37,623 nucleotides of DNA from a virus. The stretch lies in IMG/VR virus record IMGVR_UViG_3300028734_000007, positions 1 through 37,623 of that record; one strand, written 5' to 3'. Below, piece after piece: positions 31,027 to 36,909 of the stretch (position 1 is its first letter; each line of letters opens with the position of its first letter). Position numbers and translations under genes: made by a program. A model generated the notes under the pieces. It saw only the letters and a list, made by a program, of their open reading frames with translations, had not been told where the DNA came from and did not search any database.

Positions 31027-31533
31027 ATGTATGCAATTTTAGACATTGAGACGGGTGGTTTTTCAATCACTAAAAATGGGATTTGTGAAATTGGAATGAT
31101 CGCAATCGATGAATCATTCAATGAAATTGATAGGCTTCAATTCTATATTAAGCCTTATTTGAGGGATGATTTATCTGAATTGGTATCTTATAAGGAAGAT
31201 GCTATGTTAGTGAATGGTATAACCATTGATCAGCTTGAAAATGGCATTGATATTGAGTTAGCATGTGAAAAGATAGTTTCGTTTTTAAATGATAACAAAA
31301 TTGAACGGTTAATCGGGCATAACTCAGATGTATTTGATATTCCGAGAATCGAATACATTTTAAACCGTTTCAAAGGATTGTCAATTTCTACATTCACTAA
31401 ACATGATACTATGAAAATGTCAAAGTCTGCATATAATTTAACTTCCTATTCACTTGAAAATTTGTGTAGTGAATTTATGATTACAAATAAAAATTCTCAT
31501 TCTGCTACCGGGGATTGTGAAGTAACATTATAG
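31027..31533 (+). CDS. DnaQ-like DEDDh 3'-5' exonuclease, 168 aa
   Basis: All three exonuclease motifs are present: ILDIETGG with Asp6 and Glu8, GHNSDVFD with Asp104, and HSATGD with His158 and Asp163. The family includes the proofreading subunit of DNA polymerase III and RNase T-like enzymes. The reading frame ends with TAG only five codons after the last catalytic residue. In frame behind it are seven further codons (IFKKLIN) that look like the normal C-terminal helix of the family, so this copy may be slightly truncated. It should still be able to fold with a complete active site. Proofreading for the host polymerase or RNA/DNA trimming are possible roles. Confidence 0.85.
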   Translation: MYAILDIETGGFSITKNGICEIGMIAIDESFNEIDRLQFYIKPYLRDDLSELVSYKEDAMLVNGITIDQLENGIDIELACEKIVSFLNDNKIERLIGHNSDVFDIPRIEYILNRFKGLSISTFTKHDTMKMSKSAYNLTSYSLENLCSEFMITNKNSHSATGDCEVTL

Positions 31534-31562
31534 ATATTTAAAAAATTAATAAACTAAATACT

Positions 31563-31805
31563 ATGGGACTAATTAAAGACTTATTTTTGAAGGTAGTTAA
31601 GAAGTATTGCAGGCATAAAGAACAATCTATTATTCATTCGGTTCAACCTAAAAAAGTACACGTAAAAGGATATCCGATTAAACTATTAAGGTATGACATT
31701 TATGAAATTAAACGCTGTACTTTTTGCAAGAAGGATGTTAAGGAAAGGATTATCAAACACGGATTAACCGAAAAACAAGCGATTGAGTTTGTTGATGGGA
31801 AATAA
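31563..31805 (+). CDS. Zinc-ribbon-like small protein, 80 aa
   Basis: The protein is basic and starts MGLIKDLFLKVVKKYCRHKE. A single Cys/His pair near residue 16 and a CTFCKK knuckle near residue 56 could bind one zinc ion. It is the last gene of the plus-strand island, facing the terminase genes. No family was recognised. Confidence 0.55.
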   Translation: MGLIKDLFLKVVKKYCRHKEQSIIHSVQPKKVHVKGYPIKLLRYDIYEIKRCTFCKKDVKERIIKHGLTEKQAIEFVDGK

Positions 31806-31908
31806 AATATTCACGATTGAACCAGCCACAGGGTGATTGATACAATAGTTTGTACAGACGATTTGTATAAGTGGTACTAAGGATTATTATTAATTTAATA
31901 GCCCTTTT

Positions 31909-33297
31909 TTATGTGCTATACAACATAGTTTTGTACTTTACTTTCAAAATGTGAGCCGCCGAACATAATACATCAATAGCATCCTTCTTGTGCTTGTTAT
32001 CCCCTTCTTTCGAATAACTTACTAAATCGCTGATAAATGATTTATATTCCGGATTTTGTTCGTAATTAGAATCAAAAACAAAATATTTTTGAACGAATTC
32101 ATAATGGGAAAGTATGCGAACCTCTTTATTTATGGTAGAGGCGAACCCACGGAGACGTTGATGTTCGTTCAACCTATTTTTTATTAGTAGAATTGCGGCT
32201 ATCCCAACCCCGTTTGATTCATAATAAAGCTCTTGTAAGCCTTGTTCTTTTGTTTTATCTATAATGCGTTCGGTATTGGCTTCAATGCCATAGGTCGAAT
32301 GTATAACGTCCTTAACGTAACACACAATTGAATTTTCATAAATAGCAACGTGCAAAAATGGAAATGAAAATTTGTCGCCCCCGGTATCAGCTGGATCGCC
32401 CACCCCAAATTTAAAGACGATGTTTTCTTCGGGGATGTTGGATAGGTCGGCAAATTTAAGTAATTCAATAGGGAGTAATAGACCCTCAACACTTAACGGC
32501 TCCTGCATATACTCTGCATTCCATGTTGATTTACTAATGCGTTCTTTGATCTGTAAGTATTCCGCTGTTGATTTTACATCACTGCAAAATGTTTCATTGT
32601 TGATAAGTGCCTGAATAATTGTACTACTAAATAAATGTTTCTTTTCGATTGCATCCCCGATTATGTCGTCCTTTGTCCACCTTGTTCCAATAAGTATTTC
32701 AGGACAATTTTTTTCTTTACGTGAATCATGTGCTGACTCTTTCCATAACTTTACAAATGCGTTGGTAGTGGTTGACATTGCATCCTGCATTGACTTATAA
32801 AGGTCATCAGTAATAGCAAGGTTTGCACCAAATCCAATAATAGTACCACCAACCCCGGCACCGAAATACCCTACTTGTTTACTCTTTGTTAATGACCACC
32901 CATCCAAATTTTGTTTGTCAGGTTGCAATTCAATTTCCGGGAATACCTCACTAAATTTTGTTGACCGGATGATGTTGCGGGTGTCATAACTGAATTTTTG
33001 GTAAAGGGTTGCTGTACATGTATTACGCATAACGGATAGTTCAGGGAACCGGGCAAGCCAATACGCTGCAAAAAGTGAAGTAACGTAGGACTTCCCGGAT
33101 CGAGGAGGCATTGAAACACTGATAGAAATTGCATTTCCTTTGACATACTCATTTATAACGGTTTGAAATAATAGGGCAACTGGTTTAAAAAATCTTCTTT
33201 TATGCCTAAAAAAATCCTCATCATAGTAACAACAAAAAGCCCAGAAGTTAATCCTGGCTAAAGGTATAGAAATTATATTTTCTTTAAAGGCTTTCAA
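31909..33297 (-). CDS. terL: Terminase large subunit, 462 aa
   Basis: The DNA-packaging motor. The ATPase has Walker A MPPRSGKS (Pro64-Ser70) and Walker B LAITDD (Asp164, Asp165). The RNase H-like nuclease has GVGDPADTGGD (Asp301), a mid Glu in YYESNGVG (Glu360) and the final HKKDAIDVL (Asp439, Asp442). Length is typical of the family. It overlaps the small subunit by 14 bases. Motif spacing is complete, so the enzyme should be active. I did not try to infer cos or pac packaging; the circular permutation of the contig is compatible with headful packaging. Confidence 0.93.
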   Translation of the reverse strand: MKAFKENIISIPLARINFWAFCCYYDEDFFRHKRRFFKPVALLFQTVINEYVKGNAISISVSMPPRSGKSYVTSLFAAYWLARFPELSVMRNTCTATLYQKFSYDTRNIIRSTKFSEVFPEIELQPDKQNLDGWSLTKSKQVGYFGAGVGGTIIGFGANLAITDDLYKSMQDAMSTTTNAFVKLWKESAHDSRKEKNCPEILIGTRWTKDDIIGDAIEKKHLFSSTIIQALINNETFCSDVKSTAEYLQIKERISKSTWNAEYMQEPLSVEGLLLPIELLKFADLSNIPEENIVFKFGVGDPADTGGDKFSFPFLHVAIYENSIVCYVKDVIHSTYGIEANTERIIDKTKEQGLQELYYESNGVGIAAILLIKNRLNEHQRLRGFASTINKEVRILSHYEFVQKYFVFDSNYEQNPEYKSFISDLVSYSKEGDNKHKKDAIDVLCSAAHILKVKYKTMLYST

Positions 33298-33862
33298 CCG
33301 CCTGTGTTATTTGTTCGGGTGTTAGTTCGGGATATTGTATCATTGTTGTTTTTACTTCCATTTTAACCGGTGCATCATAGCCCAATATTTTGGAAAGGCT
33401 ATCCAGGGATTTTTGTTTGTCCCAAAGTTTAATTTTAACCCACTCTTCTAATATAATACCATCCCCACCATCTGCCCTCCGGGATTCTTTTGTCTGAATT
33501 TCAGATATACATGCACGCTCAGCATCTGTTAAATTATCAAAATCTTTCAATAACATCCAGCCATCTTTCATATTTGCAAAAGAAGAAAAGGCAATTTTTG
33601 AATGTTCATTGATGATTTTAAGTGCTGATATTCCGGCTGTTTCTGCCAAATTATCACGCATATATTTGATACGATCCTTAATGTAAAGTTTTGTTAAGTT
33701 TTGACAACCAATTACTTTTGCCGTTTTTTCATTATAGCCCGCCACTTTTGCCGCCCTTGTTGCATTAAAATCAATACAATATTCATAGCAGAATATTTCC
33801 TGTTTAGGGGTGAGTTTGATTATTTTGGTTTCAGTGGTAGGTATGGGGGTGTCCATATACAA
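33284..33862 (-). CDS. terS: Terminase small subunit, 192 aa
   Basis: LTPKQEIFCYEYCIDFNATRAA and GYNEKTAKVIGCQNLTKLYI match the Terminase_2 N-terminal helix-turn-helix that recognises the packaging site. A helical oligomerisation region and a C-terminal tail (YPELTPEQITQAVESL) that docks on the large subunit follow. The start is ATG 33862, or 33856 for a two-residue shorter form. It has its own promoter at 33885-33915. Confidence 0.85.
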   Translation of the reverse strand: MYMDTPIPTTETKIIKLTPKQEIFCYEYCIDFNATRAAKVAGYNEKTAKVIGCQNLTKLYIKDRIKYMRDNLAETAGISALKIINEHSKIAFSSFANMKDGWMLLKDFDNLTDAERACISEIQTKESRRADGGDGIILEEWVKIKLWDKQKSLDSLSKILGYDAPVKMEVKTTMIQYPELTPEQITQAVESL

Positions 33863-33884
33863 AAGTTGTTAATAAATTAATTAG

Positions 33885-33915
33885 CAAAGTAAATAAAAGA
33901 TTTTGGAATATGCAA
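33885..33915 (-). promoter_or_regulatory. Promoter of the terminase operon
   Basis: On the minus strand TTG (33915-33913), a 20-base spacer and TTACTTTG (33892-33885, seven of eight matches to TAnnTTTG) precede the terS ATG by 22 bases. Confidence 0.65.
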
Positions 33916-33948
33916 CAAAAAAGGTGTAAAGTTGTGAATATTTTGGTA

Positions 33949-33978
33949 GGGTGGGGATGATTGGGGGATGATTTAGGG
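33949..33978 (+). other. G-quadruplex-forming motif
   Basis: Four guanine runs (GGG 33949, GGGG 33953, GGGGG 33963, GGG 33976) are separated by 1, 6 and 8 bases. It stands out in an AT-rich region, 30-60 bases upstream of the terminase promoter. Confidence 0.6.
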
Positions 33979-33988
33979 TAATTAGAGG

Positions 33989-34024
33989 TATGCAAGAAAT
34001 GAATTATCTATGCAAGAAATGAAT
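33989..34024 (+). repeat. Two tandem copies of TATGCAAGAAATGAAT
   Basis: Identical 16-base copies lie at 33989-34004 and 34009-34024, with a 20-base period. They include the ATGCAA hexamer that recurs through the region. Confidence 0.85.
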
Positions 34025-34158
34025 GTTAATTTTCCATTTATTGCATAATTGTTAAAAAAACAGGGATGTTTTGCAATGATTGCAATTTTAAAAGAAGAAA
34101 ATTAAGTGAAAATAATTAAGTAAAGAATGTTAATGAGGTAAGAAAATGGGTCAAAAAA

Positions 34159-34453
34159 TTAACTACCATGCAATAAATTGGAGTTGAAAAAAATTTCCTA
34201 CATAGCAAAAGGGTGTTTTTACATAGTTTTTTAACTACCATGCAAGTTTTAAAATGGCTTTTTACATAAAGTTTAAAATATGTAAATTTGTAATTGACTA
34301 ATATATAGGTATATAATACTTTTGATATACTGTTTTTTAACTAATATGTAATAAATAGGGATAATTGAAATAGCTAATGGGATTATGTTAATCGTTATTA
34401 ACATATAGGCTTTTATAGAGTTTTCAAACTACTTGCATTTGCATATTAGTTAA
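34159..34453. repeat. Iteron-like repeats, consensus TTAACTAnnATGcAA
   Basis: Copies are at 34159-34173 and 34231-34245 (TTAACTACCATGCAA, identical), 34337-34351 (TTAACTAATATGTAA) and, inverted, 34439-34453 (TTGCATATTAGTTAA). A degenerate copy lies at 34294-34308. A T run or A/T-rich run precedes most copies. Confidence 0.75.
34384..34405. repeat. Perfect 9-bp inverted repeat
   Basis: TATGTTAAT (34384-34392), a four-base loop CGTT and ATTAACATA (34397-34405) lie midway between the third and the inverted iteron copies. It may be a protein-binding dyad or an unwinding element. Confidence 0.8.
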
Positions 34454-34614
34454 AAAAAATATTACAAAGTAGCTATATCAGGTAGTTAGCTTTTTATTTA
34501 ACGTTTGTTAATGCAAGAATGGCTTTTTCGGTATGTAAAAGTTGCATGAGCATGGAAATAACTTGCATGGGGTATAATTCTACATTTTTATTTTATTTTT
34601 AAAATAATATTTTG

Positions 34615-34622
34615 TATCTTTG
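34615..34622 (+). promoter_or_regulatory. -7 promoter element TATCTTTG
   Basis: TATCTTTGC matches TAnnTTTG. Transcription would start near 34628, exactly before the first hairpin of the leader. No TTG is found at -33. Confidence 0.6.
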
Positions 34623-34629
34623 CTTTTAA

Positions 34630-34706
34630 TAATTGCGATCTCACAAAGCAATTAAAAAATTTAAAAGCACCTTTTCATTTATCGGGTAGTGAGATCCTCG
34701 ATTTTT
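34630..34706 (+). ncRNA. Structured leader RNA with hairpin-terminator loop complementarity (candidate)
   Basis: Hairpin 1 is TAATTGC (34630-34636) / GCAATTA (34648-34654) with loop GATCTCACAAA. Hairpin 2 is AAAAG / CTTTT (34663-34675). Hairpin 3 is ATCGGG / CCTCGAT (34681-34702, one bulge) with loop TAGTGAGAT, followed by five T. The loop of hairpin 1 (GATCTCAC, 34637-34644) is the exact complement of GTGAGATC at 34689-34696, in the loop and closing edge of hairpin 3. A separate AGCACC (34666-34671) / GGTGCT (34712-34717) pairing reaches towards the HNH start codon. It is either an attenuating leader or a small terminated RNA of about 80 nt. Confidence 0.5.
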
Positions 34707-34729
34707 GGGTTGGTGCTATTTTTATTATT

Positions 34730-35062
34730 ATGAATACAAGAAAAATTTACGGTTTTATTTTATGGGAAAAGTGGAAAATAATACCAACGTTTGAAAACGA
34801 CTATAAATGTAGTACGCTTGGCAATGTAAAATCTATCAAAAAGTATGGTAATAGATTAGAAAGAGTTTATAAAAAATCAATAGGGTGGGGAGGATATAGG
34901 ATATCTCTTAATAAGGATGGAATATATGGGACATATACTATACATTTATTAGTCGCATTAACTTTTTTAAATTACTCTTCCTTTTACCAAAAATCGTATA
35001 TAAAACACAAAGATGGTAATAAACTAAAAAACTATTTAAGTAATTTAGAAATAGTATTTTAA
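34730..35062 (+). CDS. NUMOD4/HNH homing endonuclease, 110 aa
   Basis: WKIIPTFENDYKCSTLGNVKSI is the NUMOD4 DNA-binding motif. GYRISLNKDGIYGTYTIHLLVALTFL followed by IKHKDGNKLKNYLSNLE is the HNH_3 nuclease core, with His in IKHKDG and Asn in the NYLSNLE helix. Relatives usually continue with NLEWVT and a further DNA-binding tail; this one stops right after NLEIVF, so it is a minimal or clipped copy. Homing endonucleases of this kind spread themselves between phage genomes. It is preceded by the structured leader and ends 67 bases before the next promoter. Confidence 0.85.
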   Translation: MNTRKIYGFILWEKWKIIPTFENDYKCSTLGNVKSIKKYGNRLERVYKKSIGWGGYRISLNKDGIYGTYTIHLLVALTFLNYSSFYQKSYIKHKDGNKLKNYLSNLEIVF

Positions 35063-35128
35063 AGTGTTTATATTATTTAGAATTACAATAAACAATAAAA
35101 TAATAGAAACTTTTTTTGTAAAATATTA

Positions 35129-35157
35129 TTTTGTGTAGTTCTTTTTATGTATGTTTG
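35129..35157 (+). promoter_or_regulatory. Promoter of the radical SAM / methyltransferase / helicase operon
   Basis: TTTTG (35129-35133), a 16-base spacer and TATGTTTGC (35150-35158) fit the Bacteroidota consensus closely. Transcription would begin around 35163, at the first hairpin of the leader. Confidence 0.68.
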
Positions 35158-35163
35158 CATCGC

Positions 35164-35219
35164 TTTAGGATCAAGCCTAAATACCCATATAATAAGCCGA
35201 ATGAATGATTCGGTTTTTT
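35164..35219 (+). ncRNA. Short leader with hairpin plus terminator (candidate attenuator)
   Basis: The first hairpin is TTTAGG (35164-35169) / CCTAAA (35176-35181). The second is CCGAAT (35197-35202) / ATTCGG (35208-35213), followed by six T (35214-35219), a canonical intrinsic terminator. It lies between the promoter and the radical SAM start codon at 35247, so full-length transcription requires read-through or antitermination; otherwise a ~57-nt RNA is released. Confidence 0.6.
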
Positions 35220-35246
35220 ACCCACTTAATTTTAACATATTGTAAA

Positions 35247-36092
35247 ATGAATATAGGATTAATTGATGTTGATGGTCACGGATTCCCGAATATAGCATTA
35301 ATGAAAATATCAACATATCATAAGTCAATAGGCGATCAAGTTGAACACGCAACCATCGGACAGTATGATAAGCTATATGCATCCAAATTATTCAAATTTA
35401 GTGAAGATATAAATAGTTCAATGATTACATCAAATGAATTAATAAAAGGTGGATCAGGATATGATTTAAAAACACAATTGCCTTTAGAAATAGATTGCTG
35501 CGAACCTGACTACTCAATTTATCCCATGTATGACTTTTCATTGCAATTTTATTCAAGGGGTTGTATTAGAAATTGTCCGTTTTGTATTGTCAGGCAAAAG
35601 GAAGGGAATATACAAACTGTTAAACCTATGAAATTAAATCCGAACGGAAACAGAATCGAAGTTTTAGATAATAATTTCTTTGCAAATTCTGATTGGAAAT
35701 TTGCAATAGAAGATTTAATACACGAAATGCAACCCGTAAATTTTCACGGTGTAGACGTTCGAATTATGAATGAAGAACAAGCATTTTATTTAAACAAGCT
35801 AAAACATCACAAACAAATACATATAGCGTGGGATAATCCGAAAGATGACATAATACCCCACATTAAAGAAATGATTAAGCATATCAAGCCGTATAGAATA
35901 ATGTGTTATGTTTTAATCGGATATTGGAGTACCCCCGAACAAGATTTATACAGAATTGAAAAGTTGAGAGAATTAAATATTGATCCATTTGTAATGGCAT
36001 TTGATAAATCAAATGAATATCAAAAACGATTTGCAAGATGGGTTAATCATAAGGCGGTTTTTAAAACAGTAAAATGGGAAAATTATAAATAA
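35247..36092 (+). CDS. Radical SAM enzyme, 281 aa
   Basis: I chose ATG 35247 (MNIGLIDVDGHGFPN); the longer reading from 35205 would start inside the terminator. The iron-sulfur motif is Cys106-x3-Cys110-x2-Cys113 in GCIRNCPFC. The N-terminal ~90 residues (IGLIDVDGHGFPNIALMKIS) recall the B12-binding-type Rossmann domain of MiaB- and methylthiotransferase-like enzymes, without a clear cobalamin motif. The remaining barrel shows FHGVDVRIMNEEQA and MCYVLIGYWSTPEQDL. The substrate is unknown. Co-transcription with a DNA methyltransferase and a helicase allows a role in nucleic acid modification, but that is only context. It is shorter than two-domain radical SAM methylases. Confidence 0.8.
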   Translation: MNIGLIDVDGHGFPNIALMKISTYHKSIGDQVEHATIGQYDKLYASKLFKFSEDINSSMITSNELIKGGSGYDLKTQLPLEIDCCEPDYSIYPMYDFSLQFYSRGCIRNCPFCIVRQKEGNIQTVKPMKLNPNGNRIEVLDNNFFANSDWKFAIEDLIHEMQPVNFHGVDVRIMNEEQAFYLNKLKHHKQIHIAWDNPKDDIIPHIKEMIKHIKPYRIMCYVLIGYWSTPEQDLYRIEKLRELNIDPFVMAFDKSNEYQKRFARWVNHKAVFKTVKWENYK

Positions 36093-36099
36093 TTAATAT

Positions 36100-36252
36100 A
36101 TGAAACGAATAACAATCAGAACAGATTTAATGTCAAAATCAAACTATGCTAAAAAATATATGATTAGCAGACCAACCATTGACACGAAAATAAGAAACGG
36201 TGAACTGGCTATTGAAAGAATTGACGGAGTTGATTACATTAAAATTCATTAA
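36100..36252 (+). CDS. Small HTH (excisionase-like) protein, 50 aa
   Basis: This short gene fills the gap between the radical SAM and methyltransferase genes. SKSNYAKKYMISRPTIDTKI followed by NGELAIERIDGVDYI matches the pattern of small phage helix-turn-helix proteins (helix, turn at ISRPT, recognition helix, then a wing). It ends 2 bases before the methyltransferase start. Regulation of this operon or of the neighbouring promoters is an inference. Confidence 0.6.
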   Translation: MKRITIRTDLMSKSNYAKKYMISRPTIDTKIRNGELAIERIDGVDYIKIH

Positions 36253-36254
36253 CC

Positions 36255-36905
36255 ATGATAAAAATTAGCGATACCGAATACTTTTCAAATGATAGGAGTA
36301 TTCGATTCTTAAATATGGATTGTAATGAGTTTATGGCAGGATTGAAAGATAATGAGTTTGATTTGATACATAACGATCCTCCGTATGGATTGGGTAAAAG
36401 TGTTGTAAATAGTGGAGGTCGATTCAAAAGATATAAAAACAAAAATGGTAATTGGGATATGAATACTCCCGACACGAATCATTTTAATTTATGTTTTAAA
36501 GTTTCAAATAATCAAATAATTTGGGGAGGTAACTATTTTAGTTTACCAACAAACAAGCATTTTATTATTTGGGATAAAATTCAACCACAAGGGATAAGTT
36601 TTGCAATGTGTGAGTATGCATGGTCAAGTCTTGACAAAGTTGCTCAAATCTATTCAGAAAGAACTCAAGGACAGGAGCAGCGTTTTCACCCGACTCAAAA
36701 ACCAATCGACCTTTACCGATGGATTTTACAAAACTATACCAAGCCAACAGATACCATCCTCGATTGTTTCGGAGGAAGCATGAGTCATGCAATCGCAGCC
36801 CACATGGAACGCAGAAACTTAACGATAATAGAATTGGATAAAGATTACTTTAAAAGGTCCTTGGAACGCTTTAGAATTTATGAATCTCAATTAACCTTAT
36901 TTTAA
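36255..36905 (+). CDS. DNA methyltransferase (beta class), 216 aa
   Basis: Motif IV is NDPPY (residues 40-44), HPTQKP lies at 145-150 and motif I is DCFGGS (170-175), followed by an ELD acidic strand end at about 193-195. The order is that of the beta class of adenine-N6 or cytosine-N4 methyltransferases. Its target region (about 50-140) is short, so the recognition site is probably small. No restriction enzyme is nearby. It belongs to the radical SAM / helicase operon and ends 4 bases before the helicase gene. Confidence 0.88.
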   Translation: MIKISDTEYFSNDRSIRFLNMDCNEFMAGLKDNEFDLIHNDPPYGLGKSVVNSGGRFKRYKNKNGNWDMNTPDTNHFNLCFKVSNNQIIWGGNYFSLPTNKHFIIWDKIQPQGISFAMCEYAWSSLDKVAQIYSERTQGQEQRFHPTQKPIDLYRWILQNYTKPTDTILDCFGGSMSHAIAAHMERRNLTIIELDKDYFKRSLERFRIYESQLTLF

Positions 36906-36909
36906 AATC

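Larger units (their letters stand above)
33863..34614. other. Gene-free AT-rich region, candidate replication origin
   Basis: This 750-base stretch has no credible ORF. It holds the terminase promoter, a G-quadruplex motif, two copies of TATGCAAGAAATGAAT, four copies of a 15-base iteron, a perfect 9-bp palindrome and many ATGCAA/TTGCAT hexamers. It separates the minus-strand terminase genes from the plus-strand replication arm, the usual place for an origin. No initiator-binding site is known, so the origin call is inference. The packaging (pac) site may also lie here, next to terS. Confidence 0.5.

Noticed and set aside
31806-31908. Terminator between the convergent zinc-ribbon and terminase genes
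   Set aside because: Only a weak ATACAA/TTTGTAT pairing with a long loop is visible and no T run follows it directly.
34472-34500. Terminator-like AGCTA/TAGCT repeat followed by T residues in the intergenic region
   Set aside because: The stem is only 5 bp with a long loop and no transcript is expected to end there.
34637-34717. Known riboswitch classes (SAM-II, preQ1, glutamine) as explanation of the HNH leader
   Set aside because: I could not match the conserved bases of any of these; only the general pseudoknot-like topology is shared, which is not sufficient.
35205-35246. Longer N-terminus of the radical SAM protein
   Set aside because: The extension begins within the terminator hairpin and has no family similarity; MNIGLIDVDG is the natural start.
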